Part shown: in pieces, positions 34,355-43,780 of the stretch
Numbering within the stretch: position 1 is the first letter of the stretch
Layout of the letters: each line of letters begins with the position of its first letter
Source: Nonomuraea wenchangensis
GTDB taxonomy: Bacteria > Actinomycetota > Actinomycetes > Streptosporangiales > Streptosporangiaceae
DNA: 64,000 bases
NCBI RefSeq assembly: GCF_900111685.1
Contig: NZ_FOHX01000002.1
Coordinates: 617,869 to 681,868 of the forward strand
Reading direction: 5' to 3'
Position numbers and translations under genes: made by a program
The notes under the pieces: generated by a model
Databases searched by the model: none
Seen by the model: only the letters and a program-made list of their open reading frames with translations
Told to the model about the DNA's origin: nothing

Positions 34355-35515
34355 ATGACGACAACCCTTGACGCGTCCTCCGTACGGGCGCGCCCGCTCG
34401 CCGTGGCCTCGGTCGCCCTCGGCACCTTCACGCTCGTGACCAGCGAGATGCTTCCCGTCGGCCTGCTCACCCCGATCGCCGCGGACCTCGGGGTCTCGCC
34501 GGGGACGGCGGGTCTCACCATGACCGCGCCGGGGTTGGTGGCCGCCGTCGCCGCGCCGGCGCTGGCCGTGGCCGCCCGCCGGGCCGACCGCAGGACCCTG
34601 CTGATCGGGCTGATGGCGCTGCTGGCCGTGGCGGATCTCGCGGCGGCGCTGGCACCCGGCTACGCGGTCATGCTGGCGGCCCGGGTGGCGACCGGGGTGA
34701 GCATCGGCGGGTTCTGGGCGTTCGCGGCCGGGCTCGGGGCGCGGCTGGTGCCCGAGCGGCAGGTCGGGCGGGCCACGTCGGTCATTCTGGGCGGGGTGTC
34801 GGTGGCGTCGGTGCTGGGGGTGCCCGCGGCGGCGCTGGTGTCCTCCTCGGCCGGGTGGCGGGCGGCCTTCGCCGCCATGGGCGTCCTGGCCCTGGCCCTG
34901 CTCGTCCTGTTCGCCGTCACCCTCCCGGCCCTGCCCGCCGCCGCGCCGGACGCCGGGACGGGGGCGGGGTTCCGGATGTCGCGGGCGCTCGCCCTCGTGC
35001 TCGTGCTGACCGTGCTCATCGTCGGCGGCCACTTCGCCGCCTACACCTATCTGCGGCCGTTCTTGGAGCAGGTCGCGCAGGCCGGCCCCGGCCTGGTCGG
35101 CGCCGCCCTCCTGCTGTACGGCGCCGCCGGCGTGGCCGGCAACTTCGTGGCCGGTGCCCGCGCGGCCAGGAGCCCCCGGGCCGTCCTCGTCGTGCTGGCC
35201 GCCCTCATCGCCCTGGCCACGGCCGCCCTGGCGCTCGCCGCCCCGCCCCTCGTCGCGCTCGTCGTGTGGGGGCTCGGCTACGGCGGCGTCGGCGTGGCGC
35301 TGCAACTCTGGATCATGCGCTCCGGCGGCGGCGAGATGGGGACCGCGCTGTTCGTGAGCGCGTTCAACCTGTCGATCGCGCTCGGCGCCCTGGTGGGCGG
35401 CCGGGTGGTGGACGGGGTGTCGATCGCCGCCGCGATGTGGCCGGCCGTCGTGCTCAGCCTGCTGGCCGCTGCCGCCGCTGGCATCTGGGGCAGGAGTAGG
35501 ACGAGCGGTTCATGA
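34355..35515 (+). CDS. MFS transporter, DHA1 (drug:H+ antiporter) type
   Basis: A 386-residue membrane protein with twelve predicted helices. The N-terminal half starts [22 protein letters not shown], a hallmark of the AraJ/YdhP/NepI-like exporters. The loop between helices 2 and 3 carries the motif A remnant AARRADRR. The second half ends [18 protein letters not shown]. Likely an efflux pump for drugs, sugars or nucleosides. It is divergent from LysR. Its 3' end overlaps the convergent mutM gene by 62 bp, an unusually deep overlap that fits later insertion into a conserved operon. Confidence 0.92.
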   Translation: MTTTLDASSVRARPLAVASVALGTFTLVTSEMLPVGLLTPIAADLGVSPGTAGLTMTAPGLVAAVAAPALAVAARRADRRTLLIGLMALLAVADLAAALAPGYAVMLAARVATGVSIGGFWAFAAGLGARLVPERQVGRATSVILGGVSVASVLGVPAAALVSSSAGWRAAFAAMGVLALALLVLFAVTLPALPAAAPDAGTGAGFRMSRALALVLVLTVLIVGGHFAAYTYLRPFLEQVAQAGPGLVGAALLLYGAAGVAGNFVAGARAARSPRAVLVVLAALIALATAALALAAPPLVALVVWGLGYGGVGVALQLWIMRSGGGEMGTALFVSAFNLSIALGALVGGRVVDGVSIAAAMWPAVVLSLLAAAAAGIWGRSRTSGS

Positions 35516-36308
35516 ACGCCTCCCGCCTGATCGCCGCGCCGCACCGGGAGCAGGGCAGGTCGCGCCGCCCGTAGACCTCCAGCGAGCGCTCGAAGTAGCC
35601 GCTCTCGCCGTTGACGTCGACGTACAGGCTGTCGAAGGACGTGCCGCCCTGCCGCAGCGCGGCGGCCATGACGGTGCGGACCGCCGCCAGCAGCTCGGCG
35701 ATCTTCGGCTTGCTGAGCGTCTGCGTCGGGCGGGCCCAGTGCAGCCGGGAGATCCAGAGGGCCTCGTCGGCGTAGATGTTGCCGACGCCGCTGATCAGCG
35801 ACTGGTCCAGCAGGGCCCGCTTGACCTCGGTGCGCCTGGCGCGCAGCCGCCGGGCGAACTCCTCGTCGTCGAAGGCCGGCTCGAACGGGTCGGGCGCGAT
35901 GTGCATGATCGGCTCGGGCACCCCGTCCACCAGGGCGGTGAGCATGACGTGCCCGAACGTACGCTGATCGACGAAGCGCAGGTCGGGGCCGCCGTCCTCG
36001 AAGCGGAGGCGGACCCGCAGGTGCTTCTCCGGCGGCGCCTGCGGATCGACGACCAGGAGCTGGCCGCTCATGCCCAGATGCGCCAGCAGCGCCTCCTGGG
36101 CGCCCGACAGCGGCAGCCACAGATATTTGCCGCGGCGCTCGGCCGACAGCACCGTGCGGCCCTTCAGCCGGGCCGCGAACTCGTCGGCGCCAGGCGCGTG
36201 CCGCCGGACGGCACGGGGGTGCAGCACCTCGGCGTCGGCGATCTCACGGCCGACCACCCACTGGGCGAGGCCGCGCCTGACGACCTCGACCTCCGGCAAC
36301 TCCGGCAC
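35454..36308 (-). CDS. mutM: Formamidopyrimidine-DNA glycosylase MutM (Fpg)
   Basis: A 284-residue bifunctional glycosylase/AP lyase that removes 8-oxoguanine and formamidopyrimidines. After the GTG start the chain reads [13 protein letters not shown], giving the catalytic N-terminal Pro and Glu. The lysine near [17 protein letters not shown], the helix-two-turn-helix around [12 protein letters not shown], and the C-terminal zinc finger ([13 protein letters not shown] and CPRCQRR) are all present, so it is intact. The GTG at 36308 is fixed by the need for Pro at position 2. It is 23 bp downstream of rnc, and the stop lies inside the convergent MFS gene. Confidence 0.96.
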   Translation of the reverse strand: MPELPEVEVVRRGLAQWVVGREIADAEVLHPRAVRRHAPGADEFAARLKGRTVLSAERRGKYLWLPLSGAQEALLAHLGMSGQLLVVDPQAPPEKHLRVRLRFEDGGPDLRFVDQRTFGHVMLTALVDGVPEPIMHIAPDPFEPAFDDEEFARRLRARRTEVKRALLDQSLISGVGNIYADEALWISRLHWARPTQTLSKPKIAELLAAVRTVMAAALRQGGTSFDSLYVDVNGESGYFERSLEVYGRRDLPCSRCGAAIRREAFMNRSSYSCPRCQRRQRPAG

Positions 36309-36331
36309 AGGGACTCCGCTCCTCGCGCGGG

Positions 36332-37087
36332 TCAGCCCGCGGCGGGCTGGCTCTCGCGCTGCTTCTCGCGCTCGTCGCGGCGGGCCCTGATGCGGGTCCA
36401 CGCCGCCTCGGCCGCCTGCTGCTCGGCCTCTTTCTTGCTGCGGCCGGTGCCCGACCCGTAGGACTCGCCGCCGACCCGCACCATGGCGGTGAACGACTTC
36501 GCGTGGTCGGGCCCGCTCTCCTCGACGTGGTACTCGGGCACGCCGAGCGCCTCGGAGGCGGTGAGCTCCTGCAGCGAGGTCTTCCAGTCGAGCCCGGCGC
36601 CCAGCGACGCCGAGCGCACGATCAGCGGGTCGAACAGCAGGTGGACCACGCGGAACGCCTCGCCGAGCCCTTTGTCGACGTAGATGGCGCCGATCAGGGC
36701 CTCCAGCGTGTCGGCCAGGATCGAGGACTTGTCGCGCCCGCCGGTGCCCTCCTCGCCCCTGCCGAGCCGCAGGAAGCGGCCGAGACCGAGGTTGCGGGCC
36801 ACGTCGGCCAGCGCGCGCATGTTGACGACGGCCGCCCGCAGTTTGGCGAGCTGGCCCTCGGGCAGATCGGGGTGGTTGCGGTAGAGGGTGTCGGTGACCA
36901 CCAGGCCGAGCACCGAGTCGCCGAGGAACTCCAGGCGCTCGTTGGTCGGCAGGCCGCCGTTCTCGTACGCGTAGGAGCGGTGCGTCAGCGCCCGCTCCAG
37001 AATGTCGTGGTCGAGCCCGACCGACAGAACCCGCTCAAGTTCGTCCCTGGCGACCTCGACGGCCACGGGCTTAGGACCTGCGCCCAC
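36332..37087 (-). CDS. rnc: Ribonuclease III
   Basis: A 251-residue double-stranded-RNA endonuclease that processes rRNA and regulates mRNA stability. The catalytic signature [18 protein letters not shown] is intact, with second-site acidic residues in [14 protein letters not shown] dsRNA-binding domain fills the C terminus (about residues 165-235; [13 protein letters not shown]). The GTG at 37087 is chosen because GAGGAGGA lies six bases upstream. The preceding 293 bp to rpmF hold no gene I can support on either strand, and may contain the rnc promoter. Confidence 0.96.
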   Translation of the reverse strand: MGAGPKPVAVEVARDELERVLSVGLDHDILERALTHRSYAYENGGLPTNERLEFLGDSVLGLVVTDTLYRNHPDLPEGQLAKLRAAVVNMRALADVARNLGLGRFLRLGRGEEGTGGRDKSSILADTLEALIGAIYVDKGLGEAFRVVHLLFDPLIVRSASLGAGLDWKTSLQELTASEALGVPEYHVEESGPDHAKSFTAMVRVGGESYGSGTGRSKKEAEQQAAEAAWTRIRARRDEREKQRESQPAAG

Positions 37088-37380
37088 GTGCTTCCTCCTC
37101 GGACATCTTCCTATGGCGATGGCGCGCCGACTGGCGGGAAGATGCCCGAAAACGTGGTGGGCGTCGGGGTGATCGCGTTGGCCCCGGCGTCCACCACGGC
37201 CGCGGGCGAACCGCCGCCGCACGCATCTGAGACGGTAACGCCGACCGAGGCACAATGGCACTCGGTCGGCATCACGTCAACTGCTGACGAGAAACCTGCC
37301 GCGTGACTGTCGCCACGCTTTCAACCAAGCACGAAAGGCGGCGGCGGTCCATCCGGCAGAGGTCCGGTCGTGCCGGCGGA

Positions 37381-37560
37381 TCAGGCGGACGGCTCGATGA
37401 CCTGACGGCGGTTGTAGGTGCCGCAGGTGGGGCACGCGATGTGCGGCTGCTTCGGCGAACGGCACTGCGGGCAGCTCACCAGGGCGACGGCAGTCGTCTT
37501 CCACTGGGAGCGACGGGCGCGGGTGTTGCTCCGCGACATCTTTCGCTTCGGGACGGCCAC
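37381..37560 (-). CDS. rpmF: 50S ribosomal protein L32
   Basis: A 59-residue ribosomal protein. It begins V(M)[19 protein letters not shown] and has a zinc ribbon with CPQC and CPTC pairs, so it is the zinc-binding form. It ends RRQVIEPSA. The GTG start lies one base after the DUF177 stop codon (TGA-c-GTG), so translation is probably coupled. The pair DUF177-rpmF is conserved across bacteria. Confidence 0.97.
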   Translation of the reverse strand: MAVPKRKMSRSNTRARRSQWKTTAVALVSCPQCRSPKQPHIACPTCGTYNRRQVIEPSA

Positions 37561-37561
37561 G

Positions 37562-38113
37562 TCACTTCTCCTGATCGTTATCTTTGTCGGAAATCAGACC
37601 TTGCAACGACGCCCAGCGGGCATCGATCACCTCGTGCCGATGGTCGTCGCCGGCCTCGGCCAGCTTGACCCCGCACTCCGCGCAGAGCCCTTCGCAGTCC
37701 TCGCGGCACACGGGGCTCAGCGGCAGTGCGAGCACCACCGCGTCGCGGAACGTCGGCTCAAGGTCGAGCAGCTCGCCGTCGAGCAGCGAGTCGTCCTCGG
37801 AGGCGTCCTCGTCGGAGTAGAAGAACAGCTCCTGCAGATCGACCTCGATGTCCGAGGACATCGGGTCGAGGCAGCGGGCGCACTCCCCGGCGAGCGGGGC
37901 GCGCGCCGTGCCGGACACGAGCACGCCTTCCATCACTGCCTCGAACCGGAGATCCAGCTCGACTTCGGCGTCCTTGGGGACACCGATCATGTCGACGCCG
38001 AGGTCTGCCGGTGCCGGGAGCGCCAGGGTCATCTGCCGCATCGTGCCCGGCCGCTTGCCCAGGTCATGAGTGGAGATCACCCACGGGGAGCGGGGGTCGA
38101 GGTGCTGAGTCAT
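37562..38113 (-). CDS. DUF177 (YceD-like) protein
   Basis: A 183-residue protein of the DUF177/YceD family, linked in other bacteria to large-subunit rRNA or ribosome assembly. It begins [19 protein letters not shown], has an acidic centre ([11 protein letters not shown]), and carries CARC (with ECARCLDP) plus a second cysteine cluster ([13 protein letters not shown]), so it may bind zinc. ATG at 38113 fits relatives best; ATG at 38131 is possible. It overlaps nothing and is followed after one base by rpmF, suggesting tightly balanced synthesis. coaD lies upstream on the same strand. Confidence 0.92.
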   Translation of the reverse strand: MTQHLDPRSPWVISTHDLGKRPGTMRQMTLALPAPADLGVDMIGVPKDAEVELDLRFEAVMEGVLVSGTARAPLAGECARCLDPMSSDIEVDLQELFFYSDEDASEDDSLLDGELLDLEPTFRDAVVLALPLSPVCREDCEGLCAECGVKLAEAGDDHRHEVIDARWASLQGLISDKDNDQEK

Positions 38114-38185
38114 CCTGATCTCGCTAGGCATGGCGAAGATGCTCGCCGTCGTACAAGGCCGAAATGAAAGGATAGCAGGTCGCGT

Positions 38186-38662
38186 TCAGCCCCTGAGACG
38201 CTCGATGAGGAGCTTGTGCACGAGGTCGGGCACCAGGCCCGACACGTCTCCACCATAACGGGCGATCTCCTTGACCCTGCTGGAGGACAGGAACGAGTAC
38301 TCGGGGTTGGTCGGCATGAACAGCGTCTCCACCCCCGACAGGCGGTAGTTGAGCTGGGCCATCTGCAGCTCGTAGTCGAAGTCGCTGACCACCCTGATGC
38401 CCTTGACGATGGCGGGGATGTCGTTCTGCTTGCAGAAGTCCACGAGCAGGCCGTGGAACTTCCTGACGGTGACGTTCGAGAAATCCTTCGTCACCGTCTG
38501 CAGGATCTCGATGCGTTCGTCGACGGTGAACAGGCTGCTCTTCTCGACGTTGATGAGGACCGCCACCGTCACCTCGTCGTACAGGCGAGCCGAACGTCCG
38601 ATGATGTCGAGATGGCCATTGGTGATGGGGTCGAACGACCCCGGGCAGACAACGCGGCGCAA
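38186..38662 (-). CDS. coaD: Phosphopantetheine adenylyltransferase
   Basis: A 158-residue nucleotidyltransferase performing the penultimate step of coenzyme A synthesis (4'-phosphopantetheine plus ATP to dephospho-CoA). The T/HxGH-type motif lies in CPGSFDPITNGHLDII, and the second active-site motif in YSFLSSSRVKEIA. Length is standard only if the TTG at 38662 is used. It is preceded by GGGAGGCG and gives MRRVVCPGSFDP, the normal N terminus. It starts 14 bp after the rsmD stop, so the two form an operon. Confidence 0.96.
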   Translation of the reverse strand: MRRVVCPGSFDPITNGHLDIIGRSARLYDEVTVAVLINVEKSSLFTVDERIEILQTVTKDFSNVTVRKFHGLLVDFCKQNDIPAIVKGIRVVSDFDYELQMAQLNYRLSGVETLFMPTNPEYSFLSSSRVKEIARYGGDVSGLVPDLVHKLLIERLRG

Positions 38663-38676
38663 GACGCCTCCCAGGT

Positions 38677-39246
38677 CTACGGGTTCCCGGCGGCGCGACC
38701 GTACCAAACGGACGCTTCGCCATAACGACGGACCCTCTCCTCAACGTACCCGTCAGGCCACACAAGGGCCTTTCCCCTGCTTTCCCGCTCGAAAGCCACC
38801 AACCCCTCCTCGGTCAGCCAGCCGTGGTCCCGCAGCAGCTCAAGCACCGTCGTCACCTCGGCGTCCGGCACCGCGTACGGAGGATCCGCGAAGACGACGT
38901 CGAACGGCCCGCCCTCCGGCGGCTTGGCGAGCAGCCGCGTGACCTTGTCAGCCACCACCCGGGCGCCCTCCAGACCCAGCGCGCGGACATTGTCCTTGAT
39001 CGTCCGCACCGCCTTGGGGTCCGACTCGACCAGCACGGCCTCCGCGGCCCCGCGCGACAGCGCCTCCAGGCCGATCGCCCCGGAGCCGGCGTAGAGGTCG
39101 AGGAAGCGGACCTCGTCCAGGCCGTAAAGGGAGCCGAGCGTCAAGAAGATCCCTTCTCTGGCCCTGTCGCTGGTCGGCCTCGTGCCGCGCCCCGGCGGCA
39201 CCGCCAGCCGCCTGCCACCCGCGCTCCCCGCGATGATCCGAGTCAT
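38677..39246 (-). CDS. rsmD: 16S rRNA (guanine966-N2)-methyltransferase RsmD
   Basis: A 189-residue SAM-dependent methyltransferase acting on G966 of 16S rRNA in the assembled 30S. It begins MTRIIAGSAGGRRL, has the SAM-binding loop LDLYAGSGAIGLEALSRGA, and the catalytic DPPY in VVFADPPY. Length and motifs are typical. A candidate promoter (TTGACC near 39282) lies upstream on the minus strand. It is the first gene of the rsmD-coaD pair. Confidence 0.95.
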   Translation of the reverse strand: MTRIIAGSAGGRRLAVPPGRGTRPTSDRAREGIFLTLGSLYGLDEVRFLDLYAGSGAIGLEALSRGAAEAVLVESDPKAVRTIKDNVRALGLEGARVVADKVTRLLAKPPEGGPFDVVFADPPYAVPDAEVTTVLELLRDHGWLTEEGLVAFERESRGKALVWPDGYVEERVRRYGEASVWYGRAAGNP

Positions 39247-39418
39247 GTGCCCCATTCTTTCGCATGTTGCCGCAGGTCAAGAGTGGACAAGTGTCTGCCT
39301 CGACTGTGCAAGGGTGATTGGTTTCGGCCGGGACGGCACGCATGATGAGTCTGCGGCCTTCAAGATGACCCACATGAAGGCCGACCGGCGTGATCGTGAG
39401 CCCTTCCGCACGCCGGTT

Positions 39419-39440
39419 CCCTCGGCACCTGACCCGAGGG
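39419..39440 (+). other. Hairpin within a candidate structured RNA
   Basis: CCCTCGG (39419-39425) pairs with CCGAGGG (39434-39440) around an eight-base loop. It lies five bases upstream of the large terminator hairpin, in the 278-bp gap between rsmD and recG. Two consecutive stable hairpins on the plus strand, where no gene is annotated, suggest a short structured transcript. Confidence 0.45.
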
Positions 39441-39444
39441 TGGG

Positions 39445-39496
39445 CCCAGCCGGGGACGGCATTCGGGGGGAGGCCGTCCCCGCGGCTGGGTTTTTT
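39445..39496 (+). terminator. Strong intrinsic terminator on the plus strand with no plus-strand gene
   Basis: A 16-bp stem (CCCAGCC plus GGGGACGGC on the left arm, inverse on the right, with a two-base bulge) and a 12-base loop are followed by six Ts and TCTTC. This is the best textbook terminator in the window. Both flanking genes run on the minus strand. On the minus strand the T-run would precede the stem, so this terminator serves a plus-strand transcript. It implies a small RNA or unannotated micro-gene between about 39260 and 39440. Confidence 0.8.
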
Positions 39497-39533
39497 CTTC
39501 TTCCGGGCTCTCCGGCTTTCCCGCGCCGCTCGC

Positions 39534-41720
39534 TCAGGTCTTCTCCAGGTATTCGGCCCGCTCGTCCTGCAGCAGCCGGTCGATCTCGGCCCGCAGCGCC
39601 GGGTGGCCGGCGAGATCGGCGTCCCCGGCGAGCAGCGCGGCGGCCTCGTCGCGGGCCGCCGCGATCACGTCCTCGTCGCGCAGGAGCTGCAGCAGCTTCA
39701 GCGAGCTGCGCTTGCCCGACTGGGCGGCGCCCAGGACGTCGCCCTCACGGCGCTGCTCCAGGTCGACCCGGGACAGCTCGAAACCGTCGAGCGTGGCCGC
39801 CACCGCGTCGAGCCTGGCGCGGGCCGGGGTGCCCGCGGGAAAGTCGGAGACCAGCAGGCACAGGCCGGGCAGGCCGCCCCGGCCCACCCGGCCGCGGAGC
39901 TGGTGGAGCTGGGAGACGCCGAAGCGGTCGGCGTCCATGATGATCATCACGGAGGAGTTGGGCACGTCGACGCCGACCTCGATCACCGTGGTCGCGATCA
40001 GCACGTCGAGCTCGCCGCGCGAGAACGAGCGCATGATCGCGTCCTTCTCCTCCGGCGGCAGCTTGCCGTGCAGGACGCCCACCCGCAGGTCGTGGAAGGG
40101 CCCCTGGGTCAGCAGCTCGGCCACGTCGAGCACGGCCAGCGGCGGGCGCCGCTCGTCGTCGCCCGAGGCCGGCGCCACCTGCAGGTCACCCTCGTCGCCC
40201 TCCAGGTCGCCGATGCGCGGGCACACGATGTAGGCCTGCCGCCCCAGCGCCACCTCCTCCCGCACCCGCTCCCAGGTGCGCTCCAGGTAGTGGGGCTTCT
40301 CGGCGGCCGGGACGACGTGCGTGGTGATCGGCGCCCGCCCGGACGGGAGCTGCGACAGCGTGGAGACCTCCAGGTCGCCGAAGACCGTCATCGCGACCGT
40401 GCGCGGGATCGGCGTGGCCGTCATGACCAGCACGTGCGGCCGGGCGTCACCGGCCTTCTCGCGCAGCGCGTCACGCTGCTCCACCCCGAACCGGTGCTGC
40501 TCGTCCACCACCACGAGCCCGAGATCGGCGAACTGCACGTGCTCCTGGAGCAGCGCGTGCGTGCCGACCACGATCCCGGCGTTGCCCGAGGCGGCGTCGA
40601 GCAGGGCCGCGCGGCGGGCGGGCGCGCCCATCGAGCCGGTCAGCAGCGTGACCGCCGTGCCACCGAACATGCCGCCCTGCGCGAGGTCGCCCAGCATGGC
40701 CGTGATCGAGCGGTGGTGCTGCTGGGCCAGCACCTCGGTGGGCGCCAGCAGCGCGGCCTGGCCGCCCGCGTCGACGACCTGGAGCATCGCGCGCAGCGCC
40801 ACCACGGTCTTGCCCGCGCCCACCTCGCCCTGGAGCAGGCGGTGCATCGGATGCTCGCGGGCCAGATCGTCCGCGATCTCCTCGCCGACCGCGGCCTGCC
40901 CCTCCGTCAGCGCGAACGGCAACCGCCCGTCGAACGAGGCCAGCAGGCCGTCCGCGCGCCGCGGCCGGGGCCGCGCGGGCCAGGCGGTGGCCGCCTGGCG
41001 GCGCTGCAGCAGCACCGCCTGGAGCACGAACGCCTCGTCGAACTTCAGCCGCTGCCGCGCCCGCCCCATCTCGGCGAAGTCCTTCGGCCGGTGGATGCCC
41101 GCCAGCGCCTCGGCCAGCGGCTGCAGCTTGTGCCGGGCCCGAAGCTCGGCCGGCAGCGGGTCGTCGAGCGGGCCGAGCGTGTCGAGCACGACGCCGATCG
41201 CCCGCCGGATGGCCCACGGCGTGAGGTCCTTGCCCGCCGGATAGATCGGCACCGGCGCGGCGGCGAACTCCGCCGCGCCGTCCTCGTCCTCCTCCTCGAA
41301 CAGCTCGAACTCCGGATGCGCGAGCTGCCAGCGCGGCCGGCCGCGCGCCCCGAACAGCCCCACCTTGCCGGCGAACATGCCGCGCCGCCCCGGCTTGAGC
41401 CGCGACTCGGCCGCGTGGGAGCCCTTGCCGAAGAACGACAGGTAGATCTTGTCGCCGCTGCCGTCGGCGACCTCGACCTCCAGCCAGGTGCCGCCCCGGT
41501 TGCGCATCGGCTTGCGCATCAGCCGGGTCACCTCGCCGACCACCGTGACGTGCTCGTCCACCTCGAGGTCGGCGAGCGAGGTCAGCTCGCCGCGCTCGGC
41601 GTAGCGGCGCGGGTAGTGGCGCAGCAGGTCGCCGACCGTCTCCAGGCCGAGCACGCTGTGCAGCAGCTTGGCGGTCTTCGGGTCGAGCGCCTTCGTCAGA
41701 GGCTCGTCGAAACGGCTCAC
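39534..41720 (-). CDS. recG: ATP-dependent DNA helicase RecG
   Basis: A 728-residue monomeric helicase that reverses stalled forks and branch-migrates Holliday junctions. The N-terminal OB/wedge domain (about 60-170; THLTSL-like GELTSLADLEVDEHVTV) is followed by helicase motifs: I LLQGEVGAGKTVVAL, Ia LLAPTEVLAQQH, II VVDEQHRFG, III MTATPIPRT, V TTVIEVGVDVPN, and VI QLHQLRGRVGRGG. All are intact. It lies 54 bp downstream of the DAK/FakA-like gene, conserved in actinobacteria. Confidence 0.97.
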   Translation of the reverse strand: MSRFDEPLTKALDPKTAKLLHSVLGLETVGDLLRHYPRRYAERGELTSLADLEVDEHVTVVGEVTRLMRKPMRNRGGTWLEVEVADGSGDKIYLSFFGKGSHAAESRLKPGRRGMFAGKVGLFGARGRPRWQLAHPEFELFEEEDEDGAAEFAAAPVPIYPAGKDLTPWAIRRAIGVVLDTLGPLDDPLPAELRARHKLQPLAEALAGIHRPKDFAEMGRARQRLKFDEAFVLQAVLLQRRQAATAWPARPRPRRADGLLASFDGRLPFALTEGQAAVGEEIADDLAREHPMHRLLQGEVGAGKTVVALRAMLQVVDAGGQAALLAPTEVLAQQHHRSITAMLGDLAQGGMFGGTAVTLLTGSMGAPARRAALLDAASGNAGIVVGTHALLQEHVQFADLGLVVVDEQHRFGVEQRDALREKAGDARPHVLVMTATPIPRTVAMTVFGDLEVSTLSQLPSGRAPITTHVVPAAEKPHYLERTWERVREEVALGRQAYIVCPRIGDLEGDEGDLQVAPASGDDERRPPLAVLDVAELLTQGPFHDLRVGVLHGKLPPEEKDAIMRSFSRGELDVLIATTVIEVGVDVPNSSVMIIMDADRFGVSQLHQLRGRVGRGGLPGLCLLVSDFPAGTPARARLDAVAATLDGFELSRVDLEQRREGDVLGAAQSGKRSSLKLLQLLRDEDVIAAARDEAAALLAGDADLAGHPALRAEIDRLLQDERAEYLEKT

Positions 41721-41774
41721 GGCATTAAGTTCTACCGCCTGCGGCCGACAGGAATCCCGCCATCCCCCGGCGCG

Positions 41775-43319
41775 TCACTCGACTCCGATCAGCAGGGGGT
41801 AGCCGCCCTGGCCGCCCTCGTACACGGCGAGGTCGACGTCCGGCCGCGTGACCCGCAGGTGCTCCTCCACGCACTCGGCCAGCTCCGGCGGGGCGCCGGC
41901 GCCCGTGATCAGGGTGACCAGCTCGCCGCCGCCCGCCACCAGGCGGTCCACGACCAGCGCCGCCACCTGCTCCAGCGCGACGCCGATCATCGCCACGTCG
42001 CCCTCGATGAAGCCGAGCACGTCGCCGGGACGGCACACCCCGGCGCTGGTGAACGCCTCCTCGCGGGCCACCGTCACGTGCCCGCAGCGGGTCTGGCCGG
42101 CCGCGTCCGCCATCGCCACCACGTCGTCGCCGAAGCGGCGCAGCGGATCGTGCACGGCCAGCGCGGCGAGGCCCTGCACGGTCGCCCGCGTGGGCAGCAC
42201 GCTGACCACCTGCCCGTCCTCACGGGCGATCTCGGCCGCCGCGGCGGCCACGTCGCCGACGCCCTCGTCGTTGGGCAGGACCACGACCTCGCTGCCCGCC
42301 TGGCGGATCGCCGCCAGCAGGGCGGGCAGGGGCGGCCTCGTACCGGGCTCGCGGCGCACCACGACGGCGCCGCACTCCTCGAACAGCGCGGCGATGCCGT
42401 CGCCCGCGGCCACGGCCACCACGCCACGGCCCGCCTCGGGGTGGCGGGCGCGCTCGGCCAGGTAGGTGATCCGGATCCGGTGCGGCCGTCCCGCCCGCAT
42501 CCCCGCCTCGACGGCGGGCCCGGCCTCGGCCACGTGGACGTGCACGTTCCAGAGTCCGTCGCCGCCGACCACGACCAGCGAGTCGCCCATCGCGTCCAGC
42601 TCCGCGCGCAGCGCCGCCACGGCCCCGTCGTCGGCGTCCAGCAGGTACATCACCTCGTATCCGGCCCCGGCCTCCGTCATCGGCCTGAGCCTCGCGGCCG
42701 GGGCCGGGACGTCGTAGCGCCCGTCGTAGGAGCCGGTCACGACCGCGGCCAGGGTCTCCAGCACGATCGCCGCCCCGGCGCCGCCCGCGTCCACGACGCC
42801 GCTGCGGGCCAGCACGTCGAGCTGGCGCGGGGTGCGCCCGAGCGCCGCCCTGGCCTCGCCAGCCGCGCACCGCGCCACCTCGGCCAGGTCGCCGTCCAGC
42901 TCACGTACGGCCAGCGCGGCCGACTCCAGCACGCTCAGCACCGTGCCCTCCACGGGCCGCGCCACGGCCTCCCTGGCCAGCACGGCGGCCCGGTGCAGCG
43001 CGGCCCGCAGGTCATGGCCGTCCTTCAGCACCTCGGCCAGGCCGCGCAGGGCCTGGCTGACGATCACGCCGGAGTTGCCCCGCGCGCCCACCAGGGCACC
43101 GTACGACAGGGTCTGCCACACCACGGCGACGTCCACGTCGTCGGGCAGGGACTCGACGGCCTCGGCCGCGGACAGCAGGGTCAGGTGCAGGTTGGTGCCG
43201 GTGTCGCCGTCGGCCACCGGGAACACGTTGAGCGCGTCGATGTCCGTCCTGGCCCGGCCGAGCGCGTCGGCCGCCAGCCGCGCCCAGCGACGCACCGCGG
43301 GCGGGTCGAGGATCTCCAT
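41775..43319 (-). CDS. DAK2-domain (YloV/FakA-like) kinase
   Basis: A 514-residue protein. The N-terminal DhaL/DAK2 domain has INVFPVADGDTGTNL (metal-binding Asp residues), RGNSGVIVSQALRG and DAGGAGAAIVLE, giving an ATP-binding fold. A central linker follows, then a C-terminal DegV-like/FakA domain (about 300-510; VVLPNDEGVGDVAA, EGDVAMIG). FakA with FakB phosphorylates fatty acids in firmicutes; the actinobacterial partner and substrate are not established. It sits between rpmB (divergent) and recG, a conserved position. Confidence 0.88.
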   Translation of the reverse strand: MEILDPPAVRRWARLAADALGRARTDIDALNVFPVADGDTGTNLHLTLLSAAEAVESLPDDVDVAVVWQTLSYGALVGARGNSGVIVSQALRGLAEVLKDGHDLRAALHRAAVLAREAVARPVEGTVLSVLESAALAVRELDGDLAEVARCAAGEARAALGRTPRQLDVLARSGVVDAGGAGAAIVLETLAAVVTGSYDGRYDVPAPAARLRPMTEAGAGYEVMYLLDADDGAVAALRAELDAMGDSLVVVGGDGLWNVHVHVAEAGPAVEAGMRAGRPHRIRITYLAERARHPEAGRGVVAVAAGDGIAALFEECGAVVVRREPGTRPPLPALLAAIRQAGSEVVVLPNDEGVGDVAAAAAEIAREDGQVVSVLPTRATVQGLAALAVHDPLRRFGDDVVAMADAAGQTRCGHVTVAREEAFTSAGVCRPGDVLGFIEGDVAMIGVALEQVAALVVDRLVAGGGELVTLITGAGAPPELAECVEEHLRVTRPDVDLAVYEGGQGGYPLLIGVE

Positions 43320-43526
43320 CCGGCGCCTCCGTGCTCCCGCGTGCGCTACCGTTGTCGATGGAGAATATCTCCGTGCCGGGCTGATCGAGTCTCGGCCCGT
43401 GCTCCAGTTCGCGCCCAGCGGTATGGATCGGATATTCTCGTCTGGCTGGCCGGTTGTCCCGGCATGCCCTCCGCCCGGAAAGCATCAGCGGACAGGGCTA
43501 CATCGACTGTTTTAAGGAGCGATACC

Positions 43527-43712
43527 GTGGCTTCCGTCTGCGATGTCTGCCGCAAGGGGCCGACCTTCGGTAACAACGTGTCCCACTCCCACCGCCGCAC
43601 CCGCCGTCGTTGGAACCCCAACATCCAGACGGTGCGCGCGGTCGTCGGCGGCACGCCGAAGAAGCTGAACGTGTGCACCTCGTGCATCAAGGCGGGCAAA
43701 GTCACCCGCTAG
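43527..43712 (+). CDS. rpmB: 50S ribosomal protein L28
   Basis: A 61-residue ribosomal protein. It begins V(M)ASVCDVCRKGPTFGNNVSHS and has CDVC and CTSC pairs, so it is the zinc-ribbon form. AAGGAG lies eight bases before the GTG. It is divergent from the DAK-type gene; the 207-bp leader region holds an AT-rich patch with a TATTCT box (43433-43438). A terminator follows 15 bp after the stop, so it is monocistronic. Confidence 0.97.
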   Translation: MASVCDVCRKGPTFGNNVSHSHRRTRRRWNPNIQTVRAVVGGTPKKLNVCTSCIKAGKVTR

Positions 43713-43727
43713 GTTCTTCCACGCGCG

Positions 43728-43761
43728 AAGGCCCGCCTGCTCTTCACGAGCAGCGGGCCTT
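43728..43761 (+). terminator. Terminator after rpmB
   Basis: AAGGCCCGC, a bulged C, then TGCTC pair with GAGCA and GCGGGCCTT around a five-base loop (14 bp in total). It is followed by TGTC rather than a long T-run. Confidence 0.8.
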
Positions 43762-43780
43762 TGTCATGCCCGCGGCCGGG

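Noticed and set aside
33331..34521. Long in-frame upstream extension of the acylphosphatase on the minus strand
   Set aside because: It runs through the LysR gene in another frame, has no ribosome site, and the acylphosphatase family start is the ATG at 33330.
37142..37306. Possible plus-strand small ORF between rnc and rpmF beginning MPENVVGVG
   Set aside because: No ribosome site and no recognisable product; it lies in the probable rnc promoter region, so coding status could not be supported.
39182..39940. Plus-strand open frame running from the rsmD/recG gap into recG
   Set aside because: Its right half is antisense to intact recG and its composition is that of a shadow frame. Part of it overlaps the candidate small-RNA region, which is explained better by hairpins and a terminator.
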